A DNA stretch of 64,000 nt from Snodgrassella communis (lineage in GTDB: Bacteria > Pseudomonadota > Gammaproteobacteria > Burkholderiales > Neisseriaceae). This document shows, piece by piece, positions 45,050 through 54,056 of this stretch; position 1 is the stretch's first letter, and each line of letters opens with the position of its first letter. The stretch covers positions 24,867 to 88,866 of the forward strand of contig NZ_CAJZCD010000008.1 of the NCBI RefSeq assembly GCF_914768045.1, written 5' to 3'. Below the pieces are notes generated by a model. That model worked only from the letters and a program-made list of their open reading frames with translations. It was not told the origin of the DNA and made no database searches. Made by a program: the position numbers and the translations under genes.

Positions 45050-45742
45050 TTAGTCAGATTCAGGTTGAAAAAAACGCCAGCCGCCGATGGGTAAATCATC
45101 AGCTTGCCATGAACCAAAAGCACTGCGATGCAGAGCAGTCACACGGTTACCAGCAGCGGCAACCATGCGTTTAACCTGATGGTATTTGCCGGATGTGATG
45201 GTTAGCAGCAGAGTATGGGCATCAATTAATTCGGCAGCTTCAGCTTGTACTGTTTCATTATCATCATGTAACAGCACCCCGTTTTTTAAAACAGTACACA
45301 GTTTGTCGTCAGCCTCATGCTTGAGACTAACCCGATAAATTTTTGGCAGCTTATGCTTGGGTGAAGTACAGCGATGGTTAAATTGACCATCATTAGTCAG
45401 AATCAGAACGCCGGTTGTGTCTGCATCGAGCCGTCCAACCGCCTGCATATCCAGATGACGCAAAGGTTCTGGCAATAGATTGAAAACGCTCGGATAAAAC
45501 TGCGGCTTATGTGAAGTTTCATAATCGGCCGGCTTGTGTAACAGAATATAGAAATAGGGAAGTGGTACTGGTATCAGATTCACCTTATCAACTTGCAGAC
45601 TGCGGACATTCAGTGGATCAATGTCCATACGTGCATCACTACAAACCCTATCATTAATTTGTACAGTCTCGTCGGCAATTAATGCCAGACATTGCTTGCG
45701 ACTGCCCAGACCCTGTGCTTGCAGGTATTTTAATAATTGCAT
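45050..45742 (-). CDS. rsuA: 16S rRNA pseudouridine(516) synthase
   Basis: Isomerises U516 of 16S rRNA to pseudouridine. 230 residues, as in E. coli RsuA. N-terminal S4 domain (LLKYLQAQGLGSRKQCLALI), then the catalytic motif GRLDADTTGVLILTNDGQF with the essential Asp (about residue 103) and SGKYHQVKRMVAAAGNRVTA near the C-terminus. Upstream is the antiporter gene 42 bases away; downstream is the TRIC-type gene, so the three may form one transcript. Confidence 0.94.
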   Translation of the reverse strand: MQLLKYLQAQGLGSRKQCLALIADETVQINDRVCSDARMDIDPLNVRSLQVDKVNLIPVPLPYFYILLHKPADYETSHKPQFYPSVFNLLPEPLRHLDMQAVGRLDADTTGVLILTNDGQFNHRCTSPKHKLPKIYRVSLKHEADDKLCTVLKNGVLLHDDNETVQAEAAELIDAHTLLLTITSGKYHQVKRMVAAAGNRVTALHRSAFGSWQADDLPIGGWRFFQPESD

Positions 45743-45784
45743 AACTAATTAGCCCTTACAGGCTGGTTACCTCTTCCAGATAGA

Positions 45785-47242
45785 TTAAAAAAACAGTAAT
45801 GTATCCAGCACAAACAGCGGGATAAGCAAAGTGACAGACCAAGCCATATAGCCGAAAAAGCTGGGCATGGGAATACCCTGTTGCTCAGCAATGGCTTTTA
45901 TCATCAGATTAGGCGCATTACCGATATAACTGAGCGCGCCCATAAATACCGATCCCATAGAAATAGCCAGTAATGTATCAGAAAAGTAGCGCATCAGTAG
46001 CTGAGCTTCACCACCGGCAAGATTAAAGAACACCAGATACGTTGGCGCATTGTCCAGAAAGCCTGATAATAGCCCGCTCATCCAGAAATAAATGGCATTT
46101 ACCGGCTCGCCGTTGTGCTGAATCAGTTGTAGCAGTACGCCAAAATCGCCAGCAGTGCCCAGTTGCAGGAGTGCCATCACGGGTGCAATAGTAATGAAAA
46201 TCCCGATAAACAGCTTACCTACTTCCTGCATTGGTGCCCAGTTGAAGTCATTTTGCTGACGCAACTTTGGTGAGGTTAATTTAAGCCCGCATAAAGTAAT
46301 TATCACCAATAAACCATTGCGTAACCATGCGCTCAAACTAATCTCAAGCCCGTAAATATGCCATACTGGCATATTCTTACATATGCCTGATAACAGAATC
46401 ACAGCCGTTACAGCAAACAATAGCAGCAGATTAATCTTGCCCTGAATAGTCAGCATGGGGCTGTCCAATTGCCTTACCGCCTTAGCTTTCGGTTCATGTT
46501 GCCATAAACAATAATCAATACAAATGAATACCAGTAATAAAACCAAAGTATTAACCAGTACTGGTAATAACATATGACTTAGTGTCCATTGAAAACCAAC
46601 GCCTTTCAGAAAACCCAGAAACAGCGGGGGATCACCAAGCGGGGTTAAACCGCCACCAATATTGGCCACCAGAAAAATAAAAAACACAACAACATGAGTA
46701 CGATGACGCCGTTGTGCATTGGCTCGCAATAATGGACGGATAAGCAGCATGGCTGCGCCGGTAGTGCCCATCAGGCCGGCCAGAAGCGTACCGGTGGCCA
46801 GAAGTGAAACATTTAATCTGATGCTGCCAACGCTATTATATTGAATCACAATGCCACCAGATAAAGTATATAACGCCAGCAATAAAAGCATGAAAGGAAT
46901 ATATTCTTCTAATAACGCATGTGCAGTGAGTGTAAAACCAGTTGATATACCATAGTGCCAGCTCAGAGGCAGTAAAAATAAACCACACCAAAGCCCAATC
47001 ATTTTACCGCTGTGTAAATGCCATAGATTTGGCAGCAGCAGGGGACACACAGCAATGGATAGCAGCGTGCCGGCAAAAGGAAGACACCACCACAGACTCA
47101 GTTCATTAGCAGGCAGACTGGCTGCCAGCGCAGGCAAGGGACAAGAGATACAGATAACCGCGGTTAGCAGCCGTAATATTTGGCTATTGCGGCGTAACAA
47201 TGAAATGGCGGGTTGCAGATAATGAGATTTAACTGGCGACAT
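45785..47242 (-). CDS. Sodium:proton antiporter / ion transporter superfamily protein (NhaD or CitMHS-like)
   Basis: 485-residue inner-membrane protein with about 12 helices. Family traits: WWCLPFAGTLLSIAVCPLLL near the N-terminus, GTTGAAMLLIRPLLRANAQR, FFIFLVANIGGGLTPLGDPP (hairpin with the GGxxTPxGDPP motif, about 190-210), FLDNAPTYLVFFNLAGG, and GALSYIGNAPNLMIKAIAEQ. These GGxxTPxGDPP and DNAPT elements are typical of NhaD/ArsB-like transporters. Either Na+/H+ exchange or organic-anion transport is possible. A hydrophobic leader (residues 20-40) may be a signal anchor. Confidence 0.88.
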   Translation of the reverse strand: MSPVKSHYLQPAISLLRRNSQILRLLTAVICISCPLPALAASLPANELSLWWCLPFAGTLLSIAVCPLLLPNLWHLHSGKMIGLWCGLFLLPLSWHYGISTGFTLTAHALLEEYIPFMLLLLALYTLSGGIVIQYNSVGSIRLNVSLLATGTLLAGLMGTTGAAMLLIRPLLRANAQRRHRTHVVVFFIFLVANIGGGLTPLGDPPLFLGFLKGVGFQWTLSHMLLPVLVNTLVLLLVFICIDYCLWQHEPKAKAVRQLDSPMLTIQGKINLLLLFAVTAVILLSGICKNMPVWHIYGLEISLSAWLRNGLLVIITLCGLKLTSPKLRQQNDFNWAPMQEVGKLFIGIFITIAPVMALLQLGTAGDFGVLLQLIQHNGEPVNAIYFWMSGLLSGFLDNAPTYLVFFNLAGGEAQLLMRYFSDTLLAISMGSVFMGALSYIGNAPNLMIKAIAEQQGIPMPSFFGYMAWSVTLLIPLFVLDTLLFF

Positions 47243-47441
47243 TCAGTATGCTTAATTATTGAATTCGGTTGTGATTTTAACAATAAACCATACCGTGTTA
47301 AAGAAAGGTTTGAATAGCAGCCATTGAGACATATTCATCAACTGATAATATTGCGACAAGATTCAGCATAAAATATAAATTGCTCTATTTTTCTGATAAG
47401 TGAATGCTTGCCCAAGGCTGCATGTATTCTGATGTTTAATC

Positions 47442-48017
47442 TTATTTTTGTTTTCGCAGCGGATATTCGATGCCCAATTTTGCCCAGCCTTCAGTACCCA
47501 TCTGGCGCAATAGTGCTTTATTGCGTTCATAAATGCTTGCTGCGTCAGGAAAGGCAGCAACAGCCTGATCAATACTACTTTCACGAATCAGATGCAAAAT
47601 AGGATAGGGGCTGCGATTGGTATAATGAGTGATATCATTCTGCGCCTCATCGGCAAACTGAAATTGCGGGTGAAAGGGAGCTATCTGTATCGTGCCGTTT
47701 GCATGAACGTCCTGTAGCACCTGTTCAGCTAATGTCACTACATCGAGAAACACATCAAAATCAGCAAATAATTGAGGCTCAATTACTAAAGTAGTTTCTA
47801 TATCAGTTGCTGGGGTTTGCAGCAAAAGCAGAATTTCCTGTTCGAGTAATTCGAGAAATGCATCTAAATGTCTGGCATGGCTAAGCGTAAAGCGAAGCCT
47901 GTTCAGATTGTATGGCTTGCGGGCAAAAGGGCAAAGATTCAGGCCGATAACGGCCTGCTCCAGCCAGTGACGGCAGATTGCAATAATATTTTCATCCGCA
48001 GCAGAAAGTTGAGTCAT
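47442..48017 (-). CDS. DUF1415 family protein
   Basis: 191-residue cytoplasmic protein of unknown function. Recognised by family features: CRHWLEQAVIGLNLCPFARK near the N-terminus, TTLVIEPQLFADFDVFLDVV, IQIAPFHPQFQFADEAQNDI and TNRSPYPILHLIRESSIDQA, typical of DUF1415. Lies between the antiporter (divided by 199 bases) and the Lrp-type regulator gene, same strand. No signal peptide or membrane helix. Confidence 0.9.
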   Translation of the reverse strand: MTQLSAADENIIAICRHWLEQAVIGLNLCPFARKPYNLNRLRFTLSHARHLDAFLELLEQEILLLLQTPATDIETTLVIEPQLFADFDVFLDVVTLAEQVLQDVHANGTIQIAPFHPQFQFADEAQNDITHYTNRSPYPILHLIRESSIDQAVAAFPDAASIYERNKALLRQMGTEGWAKLGIEYPLRKQK

Positions 48018-48121
48018 AAATTTTTTACCTGAGATTGTAGATTTTGCAGCATGGAATGAATCATTGAATAGATAACAGCACTATCGATTGCGTTATTCAG
48101 TTTTTCTTGCTGCTGTTTTTA

Positions 48122-48604
48122 CTAGTCGATGTTCAAATGTTCAAGTGGCAAAATTGTAGAAGATTTGATTTCTTTTAAGACAAAACTTGATTTGGCATCC
48201 TCCACACCCGGCGTGGCCAGCAGTGTTTCCAGTACAAAATGGGAAAAAGCATTCATATCAGAGAAAAATGCCTGAAGAATGTAATCAGATTCGCCGGTAA
48301 GCGCAAAACAATTAAGTACTTGCGGCCAGCACTGCACCGCCCGATTAAATTCATCCCGGGATTTTTTGTTTTTATTCACTCTTACGCGAATAAATGCCTG
48401 TAAACCAAGTGCAATTTGGCATGGGTTTAACAGAGCTGCATAACAGCGGATAATACCAGACTCTTCCAGCTGCTTTAATCGGCGCAAGCATGGTGAAGGT
48501 GATAAAGCTACTCGTTCAGCAAGTTCAACATTAGTAAGACGACCATTGTCTTGTAAAACTTGCAGAATTTTAAGGTCGGTTTTATCTAAAAAACTTATTG
48601 TCAT
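48122..48604 (-). CDS. Lrp/AsnC family transcriptional regulator
   Basis: 160 residues from the ATG at 48604. An N-terminal winged HTH: DLKILQVLQDNGRLTNVELA then ERVALSPSPCLRRLKQLEES (recognition helix). A C-terminal RAM/AsnC ligand-binding domain: QAFIRVRVNKNKKSRDEFNR, LTGESDYILQAFFSDMNAFS and LATPGVEDAKSSFVLKEIKS. Closest in pattern to Lrp/BkdR-like regulators of amino-acid metabolism. AGGA lies 10 bases before the chosen ATG; a longer frame to 48646 lacks support. No obvious target gene adjacent; upstream is a long AT-rich region. Confidence 0.93.
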   Translation of the reverse strand: MTISFLDKTDLKILQVLQDNGRLTNVELAERVALSPSPCLRRLKQLEESGIIRCYAALLNPCQIALGLQAFIRVRVNKNKKSRDEFNRAVQCWPQVLNCFALTGESDYILQAFFSDMNAFSHFVLETLLATPGVEDAKSSFVLKEIKSSTILPLEHLNID

Positions 48605-49424
48605 AATGCAAGAATCCTGAAACTGACTGCCGCAGTAATGGTGCAAGCGAAGATAAATAAATTAAAGTAAAGGTTTATATGCATTGCAAAATTACACTTA
48701 AATTATACAAATAAATGTTATTTTGACATTAATCCTAATTTAATACCAGTTATTCTAAATGATTTTTTGGTTGTCTAATACCTTTAATTATATGGGAAAT
48801 AAATTATAACCATTTGTTTTTAATAGTTAAATATTCGGTATTATGATGGTGCTGTTTTAATGTGAAAATTTAATTTCAGTTTACGCTGAACATAAATATT
48901 ATAAACTATTATTATCAATAATACTGTTTAAGATACTAATTAAATCTGCTGATATTAACTATAAATTAAAATTGTTCAAGTATACAAGATAATCATAAGC
49001 AACAGAATTAAACAGCTTTGCCAAGTAATTAATATAATAAATAATAGTATATATTTGTTTTTTGTATATTTTATAGAAAAATTGATAATCAAAATAACTA
49101 ATTAATAAAATTAAATTATTTAGGTTAAAATGATCGTCAATCTGTAAGCGGCATACTCTGTATACAATATAATTAGATTGTTATAAAAACCAGCTCATCT
49201 TAAACATATTATCAGCAATTCCCACGTCTTCAAGTTTTATTAAATAATTGAAGAATGACAATAACTCCGTAAACTGTCTTTGTTCAAGTCTTCAATGGCT
49301 TATATCCAACTGTGGTTAAATCTGGTCTTGATTTCATCATGCTGATAACCACTATTCTGCTTTGTGTGCAGGTTACGAGGGTACTCATGTTTTCGTTTTC
49401 AGGTATGATATCGGCGGAATTAAT
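48605..49424. other. Very AT-rich gene-free stretch next to the broken integrase
   Basis: About 820 bases with visibly higher AT content than the rest of the window. No ORF with a ribosome-binding site and family match was seen. It lies between the Lrp-type gene and the integrase remnant and may be leftover island DNA. Confidence 0.5.
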
Positions 49425-50124
49425 CTATAGTATATTAAGACTATATAGTTTGACTGATGCAAGCGTAGGCGGTTTATCTGCTGGCAGAACTTTTTGCTTA
49501 CCTAATGCAGTTTTGGTAGCCTCATAAGGGTTGTGGTTGCAATACCCCATAAGGTTGACCCAGTTAAACACTTGCTTAATCTGATACAGTACGCTGCTAG
49601 CTGTTTCAGTTTTAGTATTCCAGATAGCTATTAAAATAGCTGTTAGGTCTCTAGCATTGATTTCTATGATTGGTTTATCAGCCAAAGCCGGGTAAACATA
49701 TTTCTTCATGCGGTCAGACCAGTTATCAATACTTTTCTGATTTTTCCAGCGTTTCATACTTTTTTTATTAAAGAATTCTTCTGAAATGCTCTTAAACGTA
49801 TTAAGTTGTTTTTGCCGTTCTCTATCTTGTGCTTTTTGTTTTTCAACTTTGGGGTTCAACCCTTGTTTTAATGCTGCCCGTCAGAATTTGGCTTCTTTTT
49901 CGGCAGAGGCGATACCCATTTTAGGGTAGTGTCCTAGTGTTAGTTTGGTGCGTTTTTTAGAAACTTTATCGTAATAACGTAGAATCCACGCACCAGTTCC
50001 TTTAGTGCATAAGCTAGGTTTAAAAAATAAGACCAGCCACGGATGAGCTGGTTAGTTGGTTACTATTTGGTGCGATGTTGCGTAGTTTACTGTCTGTTAA
50101 TCGTTTTCCGGATTGTACTGCCAT
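49425..50124 (-). pseudogene. Truncated P4-type tyrosine integrase
   Basis: Minus-strand translation gives the N-terminal arm-binding domain in two frames: MAVQSGKRLTDSKLRNIAPN then, after a frameshift, GAWILRYYDKVSKKRTKLTL and GHYPKMGIASAEKEAKF, followed by a stop (TGA near 49884) and GLNPKVEKQKAQDRERQKQL. The core-binding domain is present: WSDRMKKYVYPALADKPIIE, TASSVLYQIKQVFNWVNLMG and NPYEATKTAL. The catalytic domain with the R-H-R-Y tetrad is missing after PADKPPTLAS. The gene starts 224 bases beyond the 3' end of tRNA-Leu and reads away from it, the classical arrangement for islands inserted at tRNA genes. Confidence 0.88.
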
Positions 50125-50347
50125 AGTATCCTTAAAAACAAACTGAGTATGACGTAGGAAAACAGGTACTAGGGAGACAGATACATAAAATTGATACAAA
50201 AAATTTAGGTAACACTTTAGATACCAGTTTGAGTTTTTTGTATGCTTGGAAAAGAACTTGAGTATACTAAATTGAAAAAATTAAGTATTGAAATATATAC
50301 AAATTTATATCGGTTTGATGCAAATAAGTACATCCAGAAGCAGGAGA

Positions 50348-50438
50348 TGGTGCCCGGGGCCGGAATCGAACCGGCACGGCCGTTTTAAGAGCCGACGGAT
50401 TTTAAGTCCGTTGTGTCTACCAATTTCACCACCCGGGC
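50348..50438 (-). tRNA. tRNA-Leu (anticodon TAA)
   Basis: 91-nt tRNA with encoded CCA and a long variable arm. Acceptor GCCCGGG/CCCGGGC, anticodon stem-loop GGACTTAAAATCC with TAA, T-arm GCCGGTTCGATTCCGGC, discriminator A. Last gene of the minus-strand tRNA operon. Its 3' end faces the integrase remnant and is the likely attachment site. Confidence 0.96.
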
Positions 50439-50483
50439 AGGGCAGTACTAAATCTTAATACACATCGTGCATTAACATAATGT

Positions 50484-50558
50484 TGGAGGCGGGGGCGCGG
50501 ATTTAAACCGGCCTACACAGCTTTGCACACTGTGGCATAGTCACTCTGCCACCCCGCC
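50484..50558 (-). pseudogene. Degenerate tRNA-Cys (anticodon GCA)
   Basis: Second tRNA-Cys-like element. Anticodon stem (ACAGT/GCTGT with one wobble) and GCA anticodon are kept. The T-loop reads TTTAAAT instead of TTCGATT, the T-stem retains only three pairs, and one extra base is inserted between the acceptor and T-stem. Position 32 is G. Discriminator T and CCA remain. Probably non-functional or of altered function. Confidence 0.8.
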
Positions 50559-50580
50559 ATAAAGATTGTTGCATATTATC

Positions 50581-50654
50581 TGGAGGCGGGAGTCGGAATC
50601 GAACCGGCGTACACGGATTTGCAGTCCGCTGCATGACCACTCTGCCATCCCGCC
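50581..50654 (-). tRNA. tRNA-Cys (anticodon GCA)
   Basis: 74-nt cloverleaf with encoded CCA. Acceptor GGCGGGA/TCCCGCC, discriminator T (U73, a Cys identity element), anticodon loop CTGCAAA, T-loop TTCGATT. One C-A mismatch in the T-stem. This is the functional copy next to the degenerate one. Confidence 0.95.
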
Positions 50655-50699
50655 TTTAATATTTACTCAATCGGGTAGAGTAACTACTAAATCGTAATC

Positions 50700-50775
50700 T
50701 GGAGCGGGAAACGAGTCTCGAACTCGCGACCTCAACCTTGGCAAGGTTGCGCTCTACCAACTGAGCTATTCCCGC
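50700..50775 (-). tRNA. tRNA-Gly (anticodon GCC), copy 3 in transcription order
   Basis: 76-nt cloverleaf with CCA: acceptor GCGGGAA/TTCCCGC, anticodon loop TTGCCAA, T-arm GCGAGTTCGAGACTCGT. Identical to the two copies upstream. Confidence 0.97.
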
Positions 50776-50806
50776 AAATTCACTTTATACATGTGAGCAT
50801 GTTTTT

Positions 50807-50882
50807 TGGAGCGGGAAACGAGTCTCGAACTCGCGACCTCAACCTTGGCAAGGTTGCGCTCTACCAACTGAGCTATTCCCGC
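50807..50882 (-). tRNA. tRNA-Gly (anticodon GCC), copy 2
   Basis: Identical in sequence to copy 1 and copy 3. Separated from both by nearly identical 30-31 base spacers (AAATTCACTTTATACATGTG...), so the repeat unit is about 106 bases. Confidence 0.97.
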
Positions 50883-50912
50883 AAATTCACTTTATACATG
50901 TGAGCATGTTTC

Positions 50913-50988
50913 TGGAGCGGGAAACGAGTCTCGAACTCGCGACCTCAACCTTGGCAAGGTTGCGCTCTACCAACTGAGCTATTCCCGC
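50913..50988 (-). tRNA. tRNA-Gly (anticodon GCC), copy 1
   Basis: First gene of the minus-strand tRNA operon, 76 nt with CCA. The promoter with consensus -35 and -10 elements lies 32-59 bases upstream. Confidence 0.97.
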
Positions 50989-51019
50989 GCTTTCCATTCG
51001 TACTGAATGAAGAAGCGAT

Positions 51020-51047
51020 ATTATATCGATGAAAAAAATTGTGTCAA
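51020..51047 (-). promoter_or_regulatory. Consensus sigma-70 promoter of the Gly-Cys-Leu tRNA operon
   Basis: On the minus strand TTGACA (51047-51042), a 16-base spacer and TATAAT (51025-51020): both hexamers are perfect consensus. Followed by a short GC-containing discriminator (ATCGC). Confidence 0.88.
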
Positions 51048-51097
51048 GGTTATTAGTAGGCCTGAACAGGTATTTTTTTGCTTTCGCTATGATTTTT

Positions 51098-51670
51098 TTA
51101 GGATTTAAATTCCTTAGTTGCCATCTTCAAATAATACAGCATTGACCAGATAGTCAGAATACAGGCAATAAGCATAAGAATATTGCCCAGTTTCCAAAGC
51201 AGATTAGGTTCAGCCAGTGGTGGTGATGCCAGTAATAAAAGAAAAATAGCGGCCATCTGTGCTGCGGTTTTTAGTTTGCCCAGTTTAGCTACGGCAACAC
51301 TATTGCGTTTGCCTAGCTGAGCCATCCATTCGCGTAAAGCAGAAATAGTTATCTCACGGCCAATGATAATCATGGCAAATATGGCATAGGTGCGGCCGGT
51401 GGCTACCAATAATATCAGTGCTACAGCTACCATCAACTTGTCTGCAACCGGGTCGAGAAAAGCCCCGAAATTGGATGTCTGTTTCCAGCGACGAGCCAGA
51501 TAGCCATCGAACCAATCAGTTATTGCGGCTGCGGCAAAAAAGCCAGCGGCCAGCCAGTTAATAATCTGGCGATTACTGATCCAGTCTGTAGGCAAGTAAA
51601 ACAATAAAGTAAATATTGGAATGATGAGGATACGCAACCATGTGAGCAATATCGGAAAATTCCAGGGCAT
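51098..51670 (-). CDS. pgsA: CDP-diacylglycerol-glycerol-3-phosphate 3-phosphatidyltransferase
   Basis: Inner-membrane enzyme making phosphatidylglycerol-phosphate, the committed step to phosphatidylglycerol and cardiolipin. 190 residues with about five to six helices. CDP-alcohol phosphatase-type motif D-G-x2-A-R-x8-G-x3-D-x3-D is intact: FDGYLARRWKQTSNFGAFLD followed by PVADK (about 54-78). N-terminal WNFPILLTWLRILIIPIFTL fits the family. AGGA precedes the ATG by about 9 bases. Supplies the substrate of cls (41.3 kb). Confidence 0.95.
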   Translation of the reverse strand: MPWNFPILLTWLRILIIPIFTLLFYLPTDWISNRQIINWLAAGFFAAAAITDWFDGYLARRWKQTSNFGAFLDPVADKLMVAVALILLVATGRTYAIFAMIIIGREITISALREWMAQLGKRNSVAVAKLGKLKTAAQMAAIFLLLLASPPLAEPNLLWKLGNILMLIACILTIWSMLYYLKMATKEFKS

Positions 51671-51914
51671 GACGTGGTGTTCCTGACAGGTTATGATCTG
51701 ATTAGTTTACATGATACCTGTTTGAAAGCATTAAAGTGATTTTTATTACTAACTGATGCCCGTATCTGGGATTCAAGTGTAATATAAATTTCGTTTTACG
51801 CAGATATCCGGTGGTTATTTATGATTTATTCCAAATTAGCTGATTTGGATGCGCTTCAATTTCAGGCAGCACGACTGTTTCATTTGTACATACTGCCCGA
51901 GGCTGAATACAGGA
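51671..51914. other. Short spacer with a possible 33-residue ORF
   Basis: Between pgsA and msrAB. A plus-strand frame at 51821-51922 (starts MIYSKLADLDALQF, ends AEYRII) has GGTGG 6 bases before its ATG and overlaps the msrAB stop codon. No family recognised; translation is doubtful. Confidence 0.25.
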
Positions 51915-52898
51915 TTATTTGACCATATCCTTATATGCAGCATAACCTGCCGCATCCATTTCATCATAAGGAATAAACCGCAGACTAGCGCCGTTGATAC
52001 AATAACGTAAACCGCCACGCTCTTGTGGGCCATCATTAAATACATGCCCTAAATGTGAATCTGCTTGCTGGCTGCGTACTTCAGTACGCTGCATACCAAG
52101 GCTGTTATCCTGATGTTCACTGATGACTTCAGATTGTATCGGCTGGCTGAACGCCGGCCATCCACAGCCGGAATTGAATTTGTCCCGTGAGCTGAAGAGT
52201 GGTTCGCCGCTGACGATATCTACATAAATACCGGGAACAAACAACTCATCGTACGGATGACTATACGGGCGCTCGGTGCCGGCATTCTGCGTGATCTGAT
52301 ACGCCTCTTCACCTAGCTGCTGATGTAAAGTTGCTGCATCGGGTTTATGAAAGGTTTTGGCATCATAGGCTGGAGCAGAAGTTGCCGTTTTGGGAAGATC
52401 TGGCAAGGGTTCGCGTGCTTTTTGCAAATCGATATGGCAATAGCCCTGAGGGTTTTTTTCCAGATAGTCCTGATGATATTCTTCTGCCGGAAAAAACTGT
52501 TGTAAAGGCAGATTTTCTACTACGATAGGCGCCTGATAACGCCCCTGTTCGGCTTTGATTGCTGCCTGAATAATATCTCGGTCAGCCGTATCGGTATAGT
52601 AAATACCGCTGCGGTATTGAGTACCAATATCATGAGCCTGACGATTTAGAGTGGTGGGATCTACAATACGGAAAAAGTGACGCAGTATGTTGGTTAAGGA
52701 TAAAACATCAGCATCGTATTCGACCTTAATAGTTTCGGCGTGGCCGGTATTTTGTTTGCAAACTTCTTCATAGCTGGGATTTTCGGTATGCCCGTTAGCA
52801 TAACCGGTCTGAGTGGCCAGTACGCCATTTAAGCGTTTAAAATAACCTTCCATACCCCAGAAACAGCCGCCGGCAAGATAAATGGTTTTTATATTCAT
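51915..52898 (-). CDS. msrAB: Bifunctional peptide methionine sulfoxide reductase MsrA/MsrB
   Basis: Repairs oxidised methionine. MsrA domain (about 1-160) with catalytic Cys in [19 protein letters not shown] and [19 protein letters not shown]. MsrB domain (about 190-325) with [52 protein letters not shown] (catalytic Cys in RYC) and LRFIPYDEM. Unlike Neisseria PilB/MsrAB, there is no N-terminal thioredoxin-like domain and no signal peptide, so this form should be cytoplasmic. 327 residues. Monocistronic. Confidence 0.95.
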   Translation of the reverse strand: MNIKTIYLAGGCFWGMEGYFKRLNGVLATQTGYANGHTENPSYEEVCKQNTGHAETIKVEYDADVLSLTNILRHFFRIVDPTTLNRQAHDIGTQYRSGIYYTDTADRDIIQAAIKAEQGRYQAPIVVENLPLQQFFPAEEYHQDYLEKNPQGYCHIDLQKAREPLPDLPKTATSAPAYDAKTFHKPDAATLHQQLGEEAYQITQNAGTERPYSHPYDELFVPGIYVDIVSGEPLFSSRDKFNSGCGWPAFSQPIQSEVISEHQDNSLGMQRTEVRSQQADSHLGHVFNDGPQERGGLRYCINGASLRFIPYDEMDAAGYAAYKDMVK

Positions 52899-53047
52899 GA
52901 TGTTGTATCGTATCCTTATGTGATGGATTGGTATATGCTAGCACTAGCGGGTATTGATTGAAAGATGTAGTTTTGCTTAGTTATGTATGGGTGATATAAA
53001 ATCTGTATTCAATTTTGGTTAAATCTGCTGTATTGGATGAAAATAAT

Positions 53048-53536
53048 ATGAGTATTATTACTTATTTGCGTCCGGCGCGGCCGGATGACTGTGAAGATAT
53101 TTATAATGCTCATCGCTATGCGGTGCAATATACCTGTGCGCGCAAATATGATGAAACAGTATTGAAGGCATGGTTATCATTATTGAATATCGATAGCTAT
53201 CTGCATACGATGGCAGATGCAAATAAAGCTTTGTGGGTGGTTGACTATAAAGGGCATATTCAGGGTTTTTTTCAGATGGATCTGGTAGAAGCCCAACTGG
53301 ACGCGCTATATATTCATCCCTTTGTACATAATCAGGGACTAGGAACCGCACTCTTGCAGCGCGCTGAAAATGTTGCCAGCCGTGCAGGTTTGGGTATGCT
53401 GAAATTGTATGCGTCGCTGAATTCGGTTAAATTTTATGAAATCAATGGCTACACTTCGCTGGGTGAATGTGCTCTGCCACTGAATAATGAGGTTACAGTT
53501 AACTGCTTACTGATGCGTAAATATTTAACAGAATAG
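53048..53536 (+). CDS. GNAT family N-acetyltransferase
   Basis: 162 residues from the ATG at 53048 (GGATGA 7 bases upstream); the frame opens at 53015. GNAT features: LRPARPDDCEDIYNAHRYAV, IQGFFQMDLVEAQLDALYIH and motif A PFVHNQGLGTALLQRAENVA (Q-x-x-G-x-G-T/A), then KLYASLNSVKFYEINGYTSL. Resembles small acetyltransferases of the ElaA/YafP type. Substrate not determinable. Divergent from msrAB. Confidence 0.87.
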   Translation: MSIITYLRPARPDDCEDIYNAHRYAVQYTCARKYDETVLKAWLSLLNIDSYLHTMADANKALWVVDYKGHIQGFFQMDLVEAQLDALYIHPFVHNQGLGTALLQRAENVASRAGLGMLKLYASLNSVKFYEINGYTSLGECALPLNNEVTVNCLLMRKYLTE

Positions 53537-54056
53537 ATGCTCATTGCTGAAAGCCCACTGCAATACTTCCATCCTGCTTAGCTGCTTGTCTGTAGCAGGT
53601 ATGATAAATTGCCGCTTTATTGGATACTGAGCGCACGCCCGAATAAACTGATGTTGTTGTATTTCCTGCTATTAATAACCATTAGCTGATTAAATATATT
53701 CAAAAGTAAAGGGCAGTGGATTCAGCCATTGTTTAATTAACTCCGCGCTTACGCTGAGTTGGGAATGAACTGAGTAAATACCAGCATATCGTTCACCTCA
53801 GAAATCATCATGCAGTTTGAACAAAAAAAAACTGCATGATGGTGGTCATCAATTTTCTTTGTTTAGAACAAATAGCCACTGGTATCCGCTAAAATAAAAT
53901 TCCGCCACCAATTTGGATACCACTATTCTGGTCTGATGACGGTTTGAGCTGATAAGCTTTTTGCACCAAACTGCTTTAATATTTAATTGGTTATTATAAA
54001 ATTTTCCGCTGAATACTAATGATTAATTAAATAAAACGTAAATAACAAAAATAATA
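53537..54056. other. Intergenic region with a 13-bp inverted repeat
   Basis: About 520 AT-rich bases with no supported ORF. CATCATGCAGTTT (53806-53818) and AAACTGCATGATG (53829-53841) form a perfect 13-bp inverted repeat around an A-rich loop. No T-run follows, so a terminator is not evident. Confidence 0.5.

Noticed and set aside
50700..50988. Short-period repeats that could suggest a CRISPR array
   Set aside because: The repeats are identical tRNA-Gly genes with identical spacers, not short palindromic repeats with unique spacers.
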